A DNA stretch of 64,000 bases. It comes from Stieleria tagensis (GTDB lineage: Bacteria; Planctomycetota; Planctomycetia; Pirellulales; Pirellulaceae). The DNA is taken from positions 113,026-177,025 of the forward strand of contig NZ_JAMYFE010000018.1 in NCBI RefSeq assembly GCF_024129865.1, given 5' to 3'. The notes under the pieces are model-generated. The model was not told the origin of the DNA and ran no database searches. It saw nothing but the letters and a program-made list of their open reading frames with translations. The translations under genes and the position numbers were made by a program. Below, piece after piece: positions 46,036 through 55,541 of the stretch (position 1 is the stretch's first letter; every line of letters starts with the position of its first letter).

Positions 46036-46944
46036 TTAGTTGGACGTCGCAGCTGTTGACTGCAGATACTTGCGTTGCAATTCCTTGGCCAGTCCACGCC
46101 AATTTCGACGCGCCAGCTCCCACCGCACTCCACTCGCCCATACCAAGTGCGACTTTGTAGCCGTCAGCAAAATGGAATCGTCTAGCTTGCCGGTCTGCCG
46201 GAACGTTTCGGTCAGTGCATTCATCACCGAACGACTCGATCGCTTGGCCAACGACGCATAGAAGTGCAAGATTTTTGTGTCAACACGAAAGTTGTCTTGG
46301 TTGATTGCCAAACTGTTGAACGTCGGATCGAGCAAGCACACTGGATCGTTCATATCAGCCAGACACAAATTAAATGTGTATTGGTCCCGATGCTCACCGG
46401 TTGCCTGATACTGGGCCATCCAATCATGATGCCAACGATTCCCAATTTCCGTTGCCATGGAATTTGACGACCAATAGATCACGCCACTGTTGTAATAGTG
46501 GCGTGGCATCTGATCGAACGACGTCCGGTCAATGGCGGACAACGCATCTTCCGGACGGATCAGGTCACCCGATTTATGATTGCGATCATGAACAGCGGCA
46601 ATGGCTTGCCCTTGATCCAGTCGCACCTCACCGAGTGGTCGTAGCATCAACGTGTCACTGTCGAGCGTCCAAAACGGTGGCTCGACCAGCCCCACCACAC
46701 CTGTCTTTAAGAAGCGACTGGTCGCGACTGCTGTCGGCAAATCAGTCGATTCAATCTGCACCGTGGCACCGGTGGATTGCAGGCGTTGGATCGATTTCGG
46801 TGCCATTTCCGCAGTCTTGGCATCGGTTAATACGACACACCGGGCTGTTGGATCGATCTTCCGGACCGAAAGCCAAGCCACGGCCGTTTGATCGACGTAC
46901 CAACCGTCGTCCCAGTCGCTTGAAATATAGACGTATTTTGCCAT
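46036..46944 (-). CDS. DxD-containing glycosyltransferase-like protein
   Basis: A 302-residue protein that I cannot assign to a named family with certainty. It has a metal-binding-type LDSDTLML (Asp95, Asp97), then YYNSGVIYW and DQYTFNLCLADM, in the order seen in GT8/GT77-like retaining transferases. An ILHFYAS segment follows at the place where such enzymes have a conserved His. I infer a GT-A sugar transferase. It starts 2 bases after the upstream stop, in the operon. Confidence 0.65.
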   Translation of the reverse strand: MAKYVYISSDWDDGWYVDQTAVAWLSVRKIDPTARCVVLTDAKTAEMAPKSIQRLQSTGATVQIESTDLPTAVATSRFLKTGVVGLVEPPFWTLDSDTLMLRPLGEVRLDQGQAIAAVHDRNHKSGDLIRPEDALSAIDRTSFDQMPRHYYNSGVIYWSSNSMATEIGNRWHHDWMAQYQATGEHRDQYTFNLCLADMNDPVCLLDPTFNSLAINQDNFRVDTKILHFYASLAKRSSRSVMNALTETFRQTGKLDDSILLTATKSHLVWASGVRWELARRNWRGLAKELQRKYLQSTAATSN

Positions 46945-46946
46945 GA

Positions 46947-47969
46947 CTATTTCAGTTGTCGCCGGCTTTTGAATGAAATCCCGCCCCACCAACTGAGGGC
47001 GTGAGCGCTACGAATACCGTAGATTTTCGCCAGCACGCGTGAGACATTTTTCAGATACCAACGGCTGGCCCTTGCCACACGACCAGACTCGGTCCAGTGG
47101 ATCAGACGTTGCGCCGGCCAACGTGTCAGGGCGTGCAGGTACAAGAGCGAGACAGGGGCTGACCCATAGCGGCGTGCCACACGAATGTGCTCAAACACCG
47201 CCTCTCGGCCTCGCGTCTCGGTTTTCGATTCCGGCCAGTGTGGATAAACGCTCAGCACCTCGTGGATGACTTTCCAGTGCTTCGACTGGCCAGCCAAATA
47301 ACACCACAGTTCACGATCCATACAGTAGTACAGGGATCGATCAACGGCTGGCGATCTGGAAATCAGGCTGCGTCGGTAAAAACAACTTGGTTGCGCAATT
47401 TGGTTGTCATAAGGCAACCGGTCGAACGTTTCATCGGTGTGCTGATGAAGCTTTGGTTCGCTATGACCATCGTCATAAATCAAGATCTTTTTGCAATCAC
47501 CTAACAGTACATCTACCGTTGGATCACGCATCGCAATCCCAACGTGCCATGCGGCGTTGGGTGTCAACGAATCGTCGCTGCAAAGCCAATTGATGACATC
47601 TCCGCTGCACCTTGCAAACCCTTTGTTGATCGCATCGGACTGGCCTTCGTCAGACTCACTAACCCAATAGTCGATCCAGGAACCATATTTTTGCAGGATT
47701 TCAACCGTTTGATCGGTGCTGCCACCGTCGATGACGATGAATTGCAGTTTCGGATATCCTTGTAGCAAAACACTTCGAATGGTTTCTTCGATGTAACGGC
47801 CTTGGTTAAACGAAGGAGTCACGATGGAAATCGATGGCAGTTCGTCGAGTGCCGAAGTTGGCGGATGCGGAACATCGGAATCCAACGTCCACGGCCAACC
47901 TGTTTTGCCTTCCGGGGGCTCGGGCAATTGGTGAAAGATTTCTTCGAGTGGTTTCATGGTGTCATGCAT
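46947..47969 (-). CDS. Glycosyltransferase family 2
   Basis: A 340-residue enzyme. It shows SISIVTPSFNQGRYIEETI, IDGGSTDQTVEIL, SDEGQSDAINKGF and the metal site WLCSDDSL. This sub-type is common in capsule clusters. The ATG at 47969 overlaps the upstream stop by 8 bases (ATGCATGA); an ATG at 47957 is the alternative. The first 40 residues are proline-rich and may be a linker. Confidence 0.86.
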   Translation of the reverse strand: MHDTMKPLEEIFHQLPEPPEGKTGWPWTLDSDVPHPPTSALDELPSISIVTPSFNQGRYIEETIRSVLLQGYPKLQFIVIDGGSTDQTVEILQKYGSWIDYWVSESDEGQSDAINKGFARCSGDVINWLCSDDSLTPNAAWHVGIAMRDPTVDVLLGDCKKILIYDDGHSEPKLHQHTDETFDRLPYDNQIAQPSCFYRRSLISRSPAVDRSLYYCMDRELWCYLAGQSKHWKVIHEVLSVYPHWPESKTETRGREAVFEHIRVARRYGSAPVSLLYLHALTRWPAQRLIHWTESGRVARASRWYLKNVSRVLAKIYGIRSAHALSWWGGISFKSRRQLK

Positions 47970-49167
47970 TGCATTGAGCTACCGGCAACAATGTTAGAAT
48001 TTGGGTGCGAACAAATTCATCCAATCTTGTGCCGAACTCTCTGACCACTTCATCAATCCTGGTTCGGTCCCAATCATCACCGGTCAGTTGCCGCTGGATC
48101 ACAGCCTCGGTTTCTGAATTGAAATGGGCAATCTGATGGCATCGATCCATTACATCGAACCGGCGACACAAATCCGCCAGTTTCGATTCACTACCATTTC
48201 GCTGCGGCCGATAATCCAATGCAATGATGGGCGTCCCAGCTTGAAGCGAGAATAATGCTCCGTGAAATCGATCCGTGATCACGACGTCAGCGATCGCAGG
48301 TGCAGCGGCCCAGGTCAGCGGGTCAATGAATTGCTTCGACAGATCGACATCCAAATCCGCCTGAGCATGCGTCAGTCCCACAGTTTGCATCCCCCGATCA
48401 CGGCACATCCGGACGGTTTGGGCAAGTGCGTCAGATTCGCTGTGAGAGATCACCAACGCAATCGGCCTCTCCGAATTCGGCGCATGACGCGCAATTTCGG
48501 CCCTCAGATCAGCCGCTTTCCTCTTGCGGTCGAACTGTAACGCAAACGTTGGGTCGGGCAACCATTGAATTTTGGTGCTGTCTCCAACAATCTGGCGGAC
48601 AAAGTCTTGGCTGCGAGAATCGCGTACCGACAATACACTCAAGTTCTTGAGGGCATGCCGCATTTGAGAGCGGTGTCGTCGTGGTACCAACTGCAGTTGG
48701 TTTCGTTCACTGATACTCGATGCCAGAGAAACACAGGGGCAGCCGACCTTTCGAGCATCGGCCCAATACACATTCGGAAATGGCGGCGCCATCACGTTGG
48801 TCTGCACCAACCGCGGAATCCGCCACTTGCGACCCCGACAATAATCCAGCCGCCAAAGTTCATCACTTCCTAAAACGAGCAGATCAAACTGGCCTTTGAG
48901 CTTGCGGAACACAAGATCAGGGTCACTGTCGTACAGTGTCTGTTCGCTGAGGACGAGTTTTTCGTCAAAGAAGGCTCGCATAGCCCGTTGACGGTCATCG
49001 GTGGCCGCTGGGAACACGCGGGGTTCTTTGGACGCACAACGCCAATCCACCAACTGCACCGTTGCACTGGGACAATGTCGAGCCAACAGTTGCTGGGTCG
49101 AATAGGCCTGCAATAGCGTCCCTTCGTTGTAACCGTAATGGTACGTTACGACACCGATTTTAGTCAT
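47962..49167 (-). CDS. Polysaccharide pyruvyltransferase family protein
   Basis: A 401-residue member of the CsaB/WcaK family, which transfers a pyruvate ketal from phosphoenolpyruvate onto sugars of surface polymers. The N-terminus is GVVTYHYGYNEGTLLQAYSTQ, and the late signature VITDRFHGALFSLQAGTPIIALDY contains the family's conserved RFH. It overlaps the upstream acyltransferase stop by 4 bases (ATGA). It suggests a negatively charged, pyruvylated polymer, alongside the sulfation implied by its neighbours. Confidence 0.87.
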   Translation of the reverse strand: MTKIGVVTYHYGYNEGTLLQAYSTQQLLARHCPSATVQLVDWRCASKEPRVFPAATDDRQRAMRAFFDEKLVLSEQTLYDSDPDLVFRKLKGQFDLLVLGSDELWRLDYCRGRKWRIPRLVQTNVMAPPFPNVYWADARKVGCPCVSLASSISERNQLQLVPRRHRSQMRHALKNLSVLSVRDSRSQDFVRQIVGDSTKIQWLPDPTFALQFDRKRKAADLRAEIARHAPNSERPIALVISHSESDALAQTVRMCRDRGMQTVGLTHAQADLDVDLSKQFIDPLTWAAAPAIADVVITDRFHGALFSLQAGTPIIALDYRPQRNGSESKLADLCRRFDVMDRCHQIAHFNSETEAVIQRQLTGDDWDRTRIDEVVREFGTRLDEFVRTQILTLLPVAQCNA

Positions 49168-49787
49168 TTAGATTCGTTTAACATTGCGTAACTGAGTACC
49201 GTCTCTCCACGCTCACCAATGCGTCGCGCTGGCGCACCAACGGCCACTGAATAAGGTGGAATATCGCGTGTAACAACCGATCGAGCGCCAATCACCGAAC
49301 CCTTTCCAATCGAAACGCCAGCGGCAATTGAAACGCCACCACCAATCCAAACATCATCTTCAATTCGAATGTCACGACGGTCCAATCCCTGTTTGCGGAT
49401 CGGCATATCTCGTTGGGCAAAAACATGGTTGGCGGCAATGATCATGACCTGTGCAGCAATGCGAACGTCATTTCCAATTTCGATCTGACCGTTTGGATCT
49501 GTTTTGGATCCATAGCCGACAACGATTGAGTTCATTTGGATCGAGCAATCGTCGCCAATCGTCACGCTGCCCTGAATCGCGGCACCGGGTGCAATCTGAC
49601 AACGTTCTCCAAGCACAATCCGACCCTGACGAGGATGAAAACGTGATTGCGGATGTATTTTGCAACTTTTGGGAACTTCAACTCGCGGATAGCGCACCGC
49701 CATTTTGCGTCCAAACCACAATGCCAGTCGCTGCCGCAAACTTCCATCTTCCGGCATGATGTTGCCACCATCGATGTAGTTCCACAT
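49164..49787 (-). CDS. Hexapeptide-repeat (left-handed beta-helix) acyltransferase
   Basis: A 207-residue trimeric acyltransferase-like protein. Hexapeptide repeats run through the middle: IVLGERCQIAPGAAIQGS, VTIGDDCSIQMNSIV, VSIAAGVSIGKGSVIGARS. The C-terminal loop ends VAVGAPARRIGERG. It is WcaF/NodL-like and probably acetylates a sugar hydroxyl. The ATG at 49787 is used. It is followed by the pyruvyltransferase and preceded by the MurB-like gene after 33 bases. Confidence 0.85.
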   Translation of the reverse strand: MWNYIDGGNIMPEDGSLRQRLALWFGRKMAVRYPRVEVPKSCKIHPQSRFHPRQGRIVLGERCQIAPGAAIQGSVTIGDDCSIQMNSIVVGYGSKTDPNGQIEIGNDVRIAAQVMIIAANHVFAQRDMPIRKQGLDRRDIRIEDDVWIGGGVSIAAGVSIGKGSVIGARSVVTRDIPPYSVAVGAPARRIGERGETVLSYAMLNESK

Positions 49788-49820
49788 GACTTCAGGTAGC
49801 GTTCTGCAGTGAGTTTGTGA

Positions 49821-50663
49821 CTACCAAATTTCCAACTCCAAATGAATTGACTTGCGACGAATCCAATGGGACGCGATCGCGAGTGATATCAAAGCTCTGA
49901 TTTGCCACGGTTTGGCCGAGCCGTAGTTCAAGATGCAGTTGGTCGTCGATTCGGAAAATGCTGCATCTGAAAAGCGCCGACCGCGCATTCTTTTGATCAG
50001 CCGATCATCACAGATTTTGAACACTGTGCCCGCACTCGCGTGCCGTCGATAACATTTGTCTTTCGCAGCATCCAGTGACGACCTGCGAATGGCTTGCAAC
50101 TCCGATGACGGCATCGACTGGTATCGAAATTCAGCCGACAGGATCGTCCAATCACGGCGCCGGTGAAACAGCGAATGACGATGCCCAAATTCACACTGCT
50201 GTTTGTCCAATGTGAAAGTATTCCGCCCGTCAAACACCTCGACCGAATGCAGGTGGTCGGAGATCGTGGTCTTAAGCGTGCTGCGGCCCGCATTCATAAA
50301 CAGTGCGCCACCAACGGTTGCCGGAATCGTCAACAGTTCAACAGGGGCTCGCAAACCACAGCGTGTACTGTCGGTGATCATTTTGCGGATGTCCGCGCCC
50401 GCATTAGCACGCACCACTCCCGATGTCTGATCGATTTCGATCGATTGAAGCGCTTGCCCGATCAAGATCACCGGCTTACGAATTCGACGGCTGGCAACGA
50501 AGATATTGGACCCATTGCCCAGTAAGTGATAGCCCTTGCGTTGGTGCTCGCCGACCAACTCCTTCAGTTCATCCAGGTTGGATGGGATGAACAGATTGTC
50601 GGCCGTGCCACCGACCTTCAACGTCGTATAATCTTTCAGCTGTTGGGATTTGAGATGTTGCAT
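49821..50663 (-). CDS. MurB-like FAD-dependent oxidoreductase, divergent, within polysaccharide operon
   Basis: A 280-residue homologue of UDP-N-acetylenolpyruvylglucosamine reductase. MurB-type parts: LKVGGTADNLFIPSN, LGNGSN (48-53), IPATVGGALFMNAG (113-126), CEFGHRHS (157-164), SAGTVFK (210-216) and a C-terminal LELEIW with a likely catalytic Glu278. Differences from the consensus: MNAGAYG is MNAGRST, FGYRDS is FGHRHS, and the proton-donor position of SAGS-FK is Thr212. The ATG at 50663 is used; the TTG at 50690 is rejected. It may reduce an enolpyruvyl ether on a surface sugar rather than serve cell-wall synthesis; this is inference. Confidence 0.75.
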   Translation of the reverse strand: MQHLKSQQLKDYTTLKVGGTADNLFIPSNLDELKELVGEHQRKGYHLLGNGSNIFVASRRIRKPVILIGQALQSIEIDQTSGVVRANAGADIRKMITDSTRCGLRAPVELLTIPATVGGALFMNAGRSTLKTTISDHLHSVEVFDGRNTFTLDKQQCEFGHRHSLFHRRRDWTILSAEFRYQSMPSSELQAIRRSSLDAAKDKCYRRHASAGTVFKICDDRLIKRMRGRRFSDAAFSESTTNCILNYGSAKPWQIRALISLAIASHWIRRKSIHLELEIW

Positions 50664-50686
50664 AAAAGTTAACGAATCCCCCCAAA

Positions 50687-51943
50687 TCAATGAACAACCG
50701 ATTCAAAGTGGTAGGGAGTGCCGCCGTAGATTCCTGATTCAAGCTTGAATCCAAGCACCCCTACCCAGCGAGCATGCAATTCAGAAAACTGCTCGCCATA
50801 CATTGCGATGGTCACCGAATAGTTTCCGTCCTTCAATCGAATTCCTTCGGTTTCAAAGTTCAAAATCCGCTCGCCCACCACACGATAGTCAACCTTCATA
50901 GCGGACTGAGCGACTTGCCGAACGCCAACTTCATGAATACCGATCACGATGTTATTGATCGCAATCTCTTCCGCCGCGTCAATCTTGATCTGCAATTTCA
51001 ACGGCTGATTGAATTGGTTTGGGACCTGGGAATCGATTAGATCCACTCGCCGCACGCTATCAGAATAGACGAGGGTTTGTTCAATTTTCTTCTCCTCGCT
51101 GAGGGATGTTCCGTACCGATCCAAGTAGTCGTCGGTCGGTCCCAGGCCCTCGGTCTGGCCTCTTCGCAACCACAACACGCGATTGCACAGGCGGCGAATA
51201 TGCAACGCATTGTGAGAAACGAGTATCACCGCGGCGTCATCCATCAACTCGCTAATCGCCAACTCACATTTGGCACGGAACGCTGCATCACCAACGGCCA
51301 ACACCTCGTCCAGAATTAGGATGTCGGGTTTAACAGTGGTTGCAATCGCGAATCCAAGACGCACCTGCATCCCGCTGCTGTAGCTTTGTACGGGAGCATC
51401 GATAAATTCGCCGATCTCTGCAAAATCGATGATCTCCTCCATCTTGTCTTCGATTTCATCCTTCTTCAGACCCAACACCGAAGCGTTGACATGGATGTTT
51501 TCGCGCCCGCTGAGAATCGGATTGAAACCGGCCCCCAAAGCGATCAGGGCGCCAACGCGACCGGTCATCTCGATGCGGCCACTATCGGGCTTGATCAACC
51601 CGTTTAACATCTTTAGCAACGTCGTTTTACCGGCGCCATTGTGGCCGATCAGTCCCAAACATTCGCCACGTCGGAGTTCGAATGAAACGTCGTTGACCGC
51701 CCAGAATTCGTCCGCACGCAAATCGCTGTCTTCGGCAACAAATGAATGGTCGGCGCGGTCGGTTCGCCGGCTAAATGGGTTGAGTTCATGCGCAATGTCC
51801 TGCATTCCATACCACAGACTTTTTTTCAAACTGCGGCAGAACTTCTTTTTCACATTGCTGACAACCACCAGCGGATCTTCCTGCGGCGGGTCAATCGGCA
51901 TGATTGAAGTGCGTTCCGTTGTAGGGGCAATGGTCATTGGCAT
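50687..51943 (-). CDS. ABC transporter ATPase of polysaccharide export (Wzt-like)
   Basis: A 418-residue ATPase. The Walker A is GHNGAGKTT. The Q-loop region is GALIALGAGFNPILSGREN, the signature YSSGMQVRLGFA, and the Walker B DILILDEVLAVGD. A C-terminal domain of about 130 residues (from about 285) resembles the Wzt carbohydrate-binding domain that reads the polymer's end modification. The frame opens at 51967 (TTG); the ATG at 51943 is preferred, with another at 51937. Its permease partner is the gene at 53296, separated by one GT4 gene. Confidence 0.9.
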   Translation of the reverse strand: MPMTIAPTTERTSIMPIDPPQEDPLVVVSNVKKKFCRSLKKSLWYGMQDIAHELNPFSRRTDRADHSFVAEDSDLRADEFWAVNDVSFELRRGECLGLIGHNGAGKTTLLKMLNGLIKPDSGRIEMTGRVGALIALGAGFNPILSGRENIHVNASVLGLKKDEIEDKMEEIIDFAEIGEFIDAPVQSYSSGMQVRLGFAIATTVKPDILILDEVLAVGDAAFRAKCELAISELMDDAAVILVSHNALHIRRLCNRVLWLRRGQTEGLGPTDDYLDRYGTSLSEEKKIEQTLVYSDSVRRVDLIDSQVPNQFNQPLKLQIKIDAAEEIAINNIVIGIHEVGVRQVAQSAMKVDYRVVGERILNFETEGIRLKDGNYSVTIAMYGEQFSELHARWVGVLGFKLESGIYGGTPYHFESVVH

Positions 51944-52028
51944 CGTTGGCAACTTCTTGAAAAACAAGGTCTCAAACTAGCAAGGCGAAACGCCGTCGAC
52001 AGGTGGTCAATTTCGTTCTGCATTGGGA

Positions 52029-53270
52029 TCAAACCAATGTGTCGTACAGGGCGAGATAGTCAGACAGCATCTCCGAATAGTCGCGTGCAGATCGACAAAT
52101 TTCATCAGGACGCTGACGAACACGCGCCAGATCACCGGTCGAAAGAAGCGTTTCGAGGCGCGTGCAGAATTCAGCAAAATCCCCACATGGCGCGAGCCAT
52201 CCGTTGACACCTTCACGGATCAATTCACTCGTTCCACTTCCGTCAAATGCCAACACGGGTAATCCGCATGCCTGGGATTCCAGCACCACATTCGGGCAGT
52301 TGTCCTGCAGTGACGGAAACAATAACACGTCTGCTGCTGAATACCACATTGGAAGTTGATCTTGGGGAATCGAAGCGGTGACTGTCGAATCGGTAAACGT
52401 CGGCTTGGCGATCGTGGATCGACCGACCAACAGCAGGTAAATCGAATCACCTAGACGATGTTCAATTTCCTTCAGCAATCGATTCACGCCACCCCGATCG
52501 GATTTCCCCAATCCACACAGCATCGCAATCGGTTTCGTCGTTTCAATCCCCAGTTTCTGTCGCATCTGCATTCGATCCAGCGGGCGGTAGACACTTTTGT
52601 CCACGCCGTTGGAAATGGTGACTTGCTTGAATCGCCGCAGGACACTTTCCGACACCAGTTCTCGCATCCATTGACTTTGCGTGACAACGGTCATCTGGTC
52701 GTCGGGTATCTGCGCTAACGCCTCGTGTTTGATGCGAAGCGATTCAGCCGCTTTGCCGGACCCAGGATCTAACAATTGGGGGCACTGACTACATCCCGTG
52801 GCGAACCGCCGACAGTCAACTGAATAATGGCAGACACCGGTGAAAGGATTCATATCCGCCAATCGCCAAACAAGCGGCCAACGAACTTGTTTGAAGAACG
52901 ACTGCCAATCCAACAAGTCCGCGACCCAATTCAATTGGACCAGATCCACATCGGGATCGATGTATTCGCTCAAATTGGTGTAAGGCGACTTTGGTAACGA
53001 ACAGAATTCAAAGGAGGTCGTTTGGGTGACGTTAAACGTCTTCGTGGGGTCTGGTTTCCGCCGACACCCAGGGATTCGCGAGATCACGCGGCGGATCAGT
53101 GATTTTCGTTGCGGGTGGACACGCTGGACCGTGGTGTCCTCGCAAGGACCTTTGGCTACCAGCATCGTTGACTTCCATCCGTGCTGTTGGATACCACGGT
53201 GCAGTCGGTAGGTCGCCAATGCAGCGCCACCGCCACCATCGCGAGTCGACAGATGACAAATCGATTTCAT
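52029..53270 (-). CDS. Glycosyltransferase family 4, WcaC-like
   Basis: A 413-residue GT4 enzyme with the WcaC-type N-terminus ICHLSTRDGGGGAALATYRLH. It also has a cysteine-containing insertion around CHYSVDCRRFATGCSQCPQL (about 150-170), typical of this colanic-acid branch. The donor site includes CGLPVLAFDGSGTSELI. The frame starts with GTG at 53303; the ATG at 53270 is preferred because it lies after the permease stop and directly before the conserved strand. It separates the two halves of the ABC exporter. Confidence 0.87.
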   Translation of the reverse strand: MKSICHLSTRDGGGGAALATYRLHRGIQQHGWKSTMLVAKGPCEDTTVQRVHPQRKSLIRRVISRIPGCRRKPDPTKTFNVTQTTSFEFCSLPKSPYTNLSEYIDPDVDLVQLNWVADLLDWQSFFKQVRWPLVWRLADMNPFTGVCHYSVDCRRFATGCSQCPQLLDPGSGKAAESLRIKHEALAQIPDDQMTVVTQSQWMRELVSESVLRRFKQVTISNGVDKSVYRPLDRMQMRQKLGIETTKPIAMLCGLGKSDRGGVNRLLKEIEHRLGDSIYLLLVGRSTIAKPTFTDSTVTASIPQDQLPMWYSAADVLLFPSLQDNCPNVVLESQACGLPVLAFDGSGTSELIREGVNGWLAPCGDFAEFCTRLETLLSTGDLARVRQRPDEICRSARDYSEMLSDYLALYDTLV

Positions 53271-53295
53271 GGTTTCTGACGCGTGGACCAGCTGA

Positions 53296-54144
53296 CTAAC
53301 CACCCATCCGTTCGATCAGGTGCGGCATGATCAAGCGGAACGCAATTAACCCGATCAATGAAACGACAATCGACAGCAAAGTGACAACGATCGCCTCGAA
53401 CAGTTGGTCCAGCGGTTGACCGGTTAGACAACCGCGGGCGGTTGTGATCAGCGGCGAGATCGGGTTCCAGGTCGCCAACACACCCGCCAGTCCGCTCGAA
53501 CGTGCCGGATAGACCACCGGCGTCAGTAGCATCCAAAATTGTGCGACGATGGGAATCGCTTTGACCACGTCCCCGTACAGACCGCCCACCGGAACCAATG
53601 CCAGACCGATACAGAATCCTGCCATCAGCAATCCCAACATCGGCAATGGAAACAACAACAACGTCGCAGTGGGGACCACCTTCCACACCGCCATCACCAG
53701 GAACAGCAAAACCAATCGGATTAGAAAGTTGAAGCCGACCATGTACATGCCGGCCATCAAAATGGCTTCACGTGGAAAATTGATCTTGGCCAACATTGGC
53801 TTGGCCTTGGTCACTGCTGCCAGGGGACTTTGCATCGATTCGACAAAGGTTTGCCACAACAGCGTTCCCATCATCGCGAAGGCGGCGTATGGAATCCCCG
53901 TTCCTTCGATTTTCGTAATCCCTTGACTTTGCAAAAAGATAAACGTCAGCGAGGCGACCAACGGGGGCAGAAACGCCCACAGATAGCCAAAATAGGTTTG
54001 CCGGTACTGGGCTTTCAAATCACGCATGAACAGACGCCATGCCAATTCACGACCGGTCACCACATCGGCCATCAAATCACCCAGCAAAATCGATGGATGC
54101 TGAAGCGCGGGTTCAGGTGAATAGATTCGTTTAAGAGTGCTCAC
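53296..54144 (-). CDS. ABC-2 type polysaccharide exporter permease (Wzm-like)
   Basis: A 282-residue permease with about six membrane helices after a short cytoplasmic N-terminus. The family hallmark RELAWRLFMRDLKAQYRQTYFGYLW sits near residues 30-55. Later segments include LLWQTFVESM and AQFWMLLTPVVYPA, then the NPISPLI loop. It pairs with the Wzt-like ATPase to carry the finished lipid-linked polymer across the inner membrane. The GTG at 54144 overlaps the upstream gene's stop by 4 bases (GTGA). Confidence 0.9.
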   Translation of the reverse strand: MSTLKRIYSPEPALQHPSILLGDLMADVVTGRELAWRLFMRDLKAQYRQTYFGYLWAFLPPLVASLTFIFLQSQGITKIEGTGIPYAAFAMMGTLLWQTFVESMQSPLAAVTKAKPMLAKINFPREAILMAGMYMVGFNFLIRLVLLFLVMAVWKVVPTATLLLFPLPMLGLLMAGFCIGLALVPVGGLYGDVVKAIPIVAQFWMLLTPVVYPARSSGLAGVLATWNPISPLITTARGCLTGQPLDQLFEAIVVTLLSIVVSLIGLIAFRLIMPHLIERMGG

Positions 54145-55541
54145 GTTTGATTGTTCGGGTACGCGTGGTGAATCGAAGCTTGTGGGCTGGGTGCCTGAGA
54201 GGAATGTGTGCTGGCGACCAACTGCCGACGCCGTTTGGTTGAATACAATGCGGCCGATGTGACCGCACCGGTGGCGGTAACAAACACCGGGATCACCATT
54301 GCGTTGGGCAATGAATCAATCGTGTTGATGATGCAGACGGTCGCCAACCCCACCGCGACCGCCAACTCCGGTTGCTTGCGCCAATACTTGGGAGACGACC
54401 GACGAATCATCCGATACGGCCCCCATAACAGGGCGGTATACAGACTGATCAGCCCGACCCAACCGTTGATTCCAAACGTGATGATCCACAAACCGTCCGT
54501 GACCGTTTGGTTGTTCCCCGCTTCGTCGCGAACACGGTTGCGCCCCCAGCCGGCCCAGCCAAAAATCGGTTGCTTCCAAGCGTGTTCGATCAACAGGTCT
54601 TCATTGTCCAGCCGAAACTCCAACGACGACGCTTTTTCGGCGCTGAGATTGTTTTCGACAAACGAGACCAACGCACGACCGGAAAACAAACCGGTTGTTC
54701 GAGCAACGAAATAGCTCGGCACCATCAACACCATTAGCAGCAGCGGCCAGGGCTTTCGCGAAACCGACATGATCAGCAACGTTCCCAGCGCTGCAAAAGC
54801 CAACAGCCATGCGCCAAACGACTTGCTTAGCATCAGTGTGAATCCCAATGCCAACAAAACCGGCCACGTCGGGTAGCCACGCCAGCGACGGATGCGCCCG
54901 CAGTACCAACCGGCAAACGCCAGCACAAAGCAACTGGCCATCCACAGCGCAACTTGTAAACCATGTTGCATGAACACGGTCGGACGCCAGCCCCCGAATC
55001 GCTTGGCTTGGCCAAAACTGTGTTGATGGAACCCGTAGATGTTGTGGTGAAGATGGGGGCTCATCCGGATCTCCCACAAACACAACGGCACATACAAGAT
55101 GCCGCAAATCAAAATTGCGATTGCCAAAGACACCAAGTCCTGCGGCGTTCGATAAACCGCCCGTCCGATCAAGTAGGGCAATCCCCAACTGATCGATTGA
55201 TTCACGACCGTCGCAAGTCCGTCATAGGGCCCCAGACCGTTTGTCAAACTGCTGAAAAACGGACACAGACACCAAACCGAAATCGGCAGGTCCATCCAGC
55301 TAAATCGTAGCCGAAACAACATCTGCGGATGAAACGCGATCAACCCCAGCAGCGCGCCAACGGACGTGGCAAATGTTTTGGAATAGTCCGGCAGGCCCGG
55401 CAACTCGTAGGTCGCCATCGGCAGAAAACACCAACCGGCGGCAAACGCGATTCCCGTCGCCAGTCGCGGACGCAACAACAGAAACATCAGCAGCACGATT
55501 GGAATCCAACCGAACAGTGCGACCGGGATCAACGCAGGCAC
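54141..55541 (-). CDS. O-antigen ligase/polymerase-like membrane protein (Wzy/WaaL type)
   Basis: A 466-residue integral membrane protein with about 11-12 hydrophobic segments and a large periplasmic loop (about 285-330, with SFVENNLSAEKASSLEFRLDNEDLLIEHAWK). This layout and the following WAGWGRNRVRDE are typical of the Wzy_C/O-antigen-ligase family. It begins with GTG at 55541, sharing one base with the upstream TAG. In a Wzm/Wzt system a ligase is more expected than a Wzy polymerase, but sequence alone cannot decide. Confidence 0.85.
   Translation of the reverse strand: MPALIPVALFGWIPIVLLMFLLLRPRLATGIAFAAGWCFLPMATYELPGLPDYSKTFATSVGALLGLIAFHPQMLFRLRFSWMDLPISVWCLCPFFSSLTNGLGPYDGLATVVNQSISWGLPYLIGRAVYRTPQDLVSLAIAILICGILYVPLCLWEIRMSPHLHHNIYGFHQHSFGQAKRFGGWRPTVFMQHGLQVALWMASCFVLAFAGWYCGRIRRWRGYPTWPVLLALGFTLMLSKSFGAWLLAFAALGTLLIMSVSRKPWPLLLMVLMVPSYFVARTTGLFSGRALVSFVENNLSAEKASSLEFRLDNEDLLIEHAWKQPIFGWAGWGRNRVRDEAGNNQTVTDGLWIITFGINGWVGLISLYTALLWGPYRMIRRSSPKYWRKQPELAVAVGLATVCIINTIDSLPNAMVIPVFVTATGAVTSAALYSTKRRRQLVASTHSSQAPSPQASIHHAYPNNQT

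Noticed and set aside
54601..55188. 195-codon minus-strand frame inside the Wzy/WaaL-type gene
   Set aside because: Same-strand frame-shifted overlap; lacks membrane layout and a start signal.
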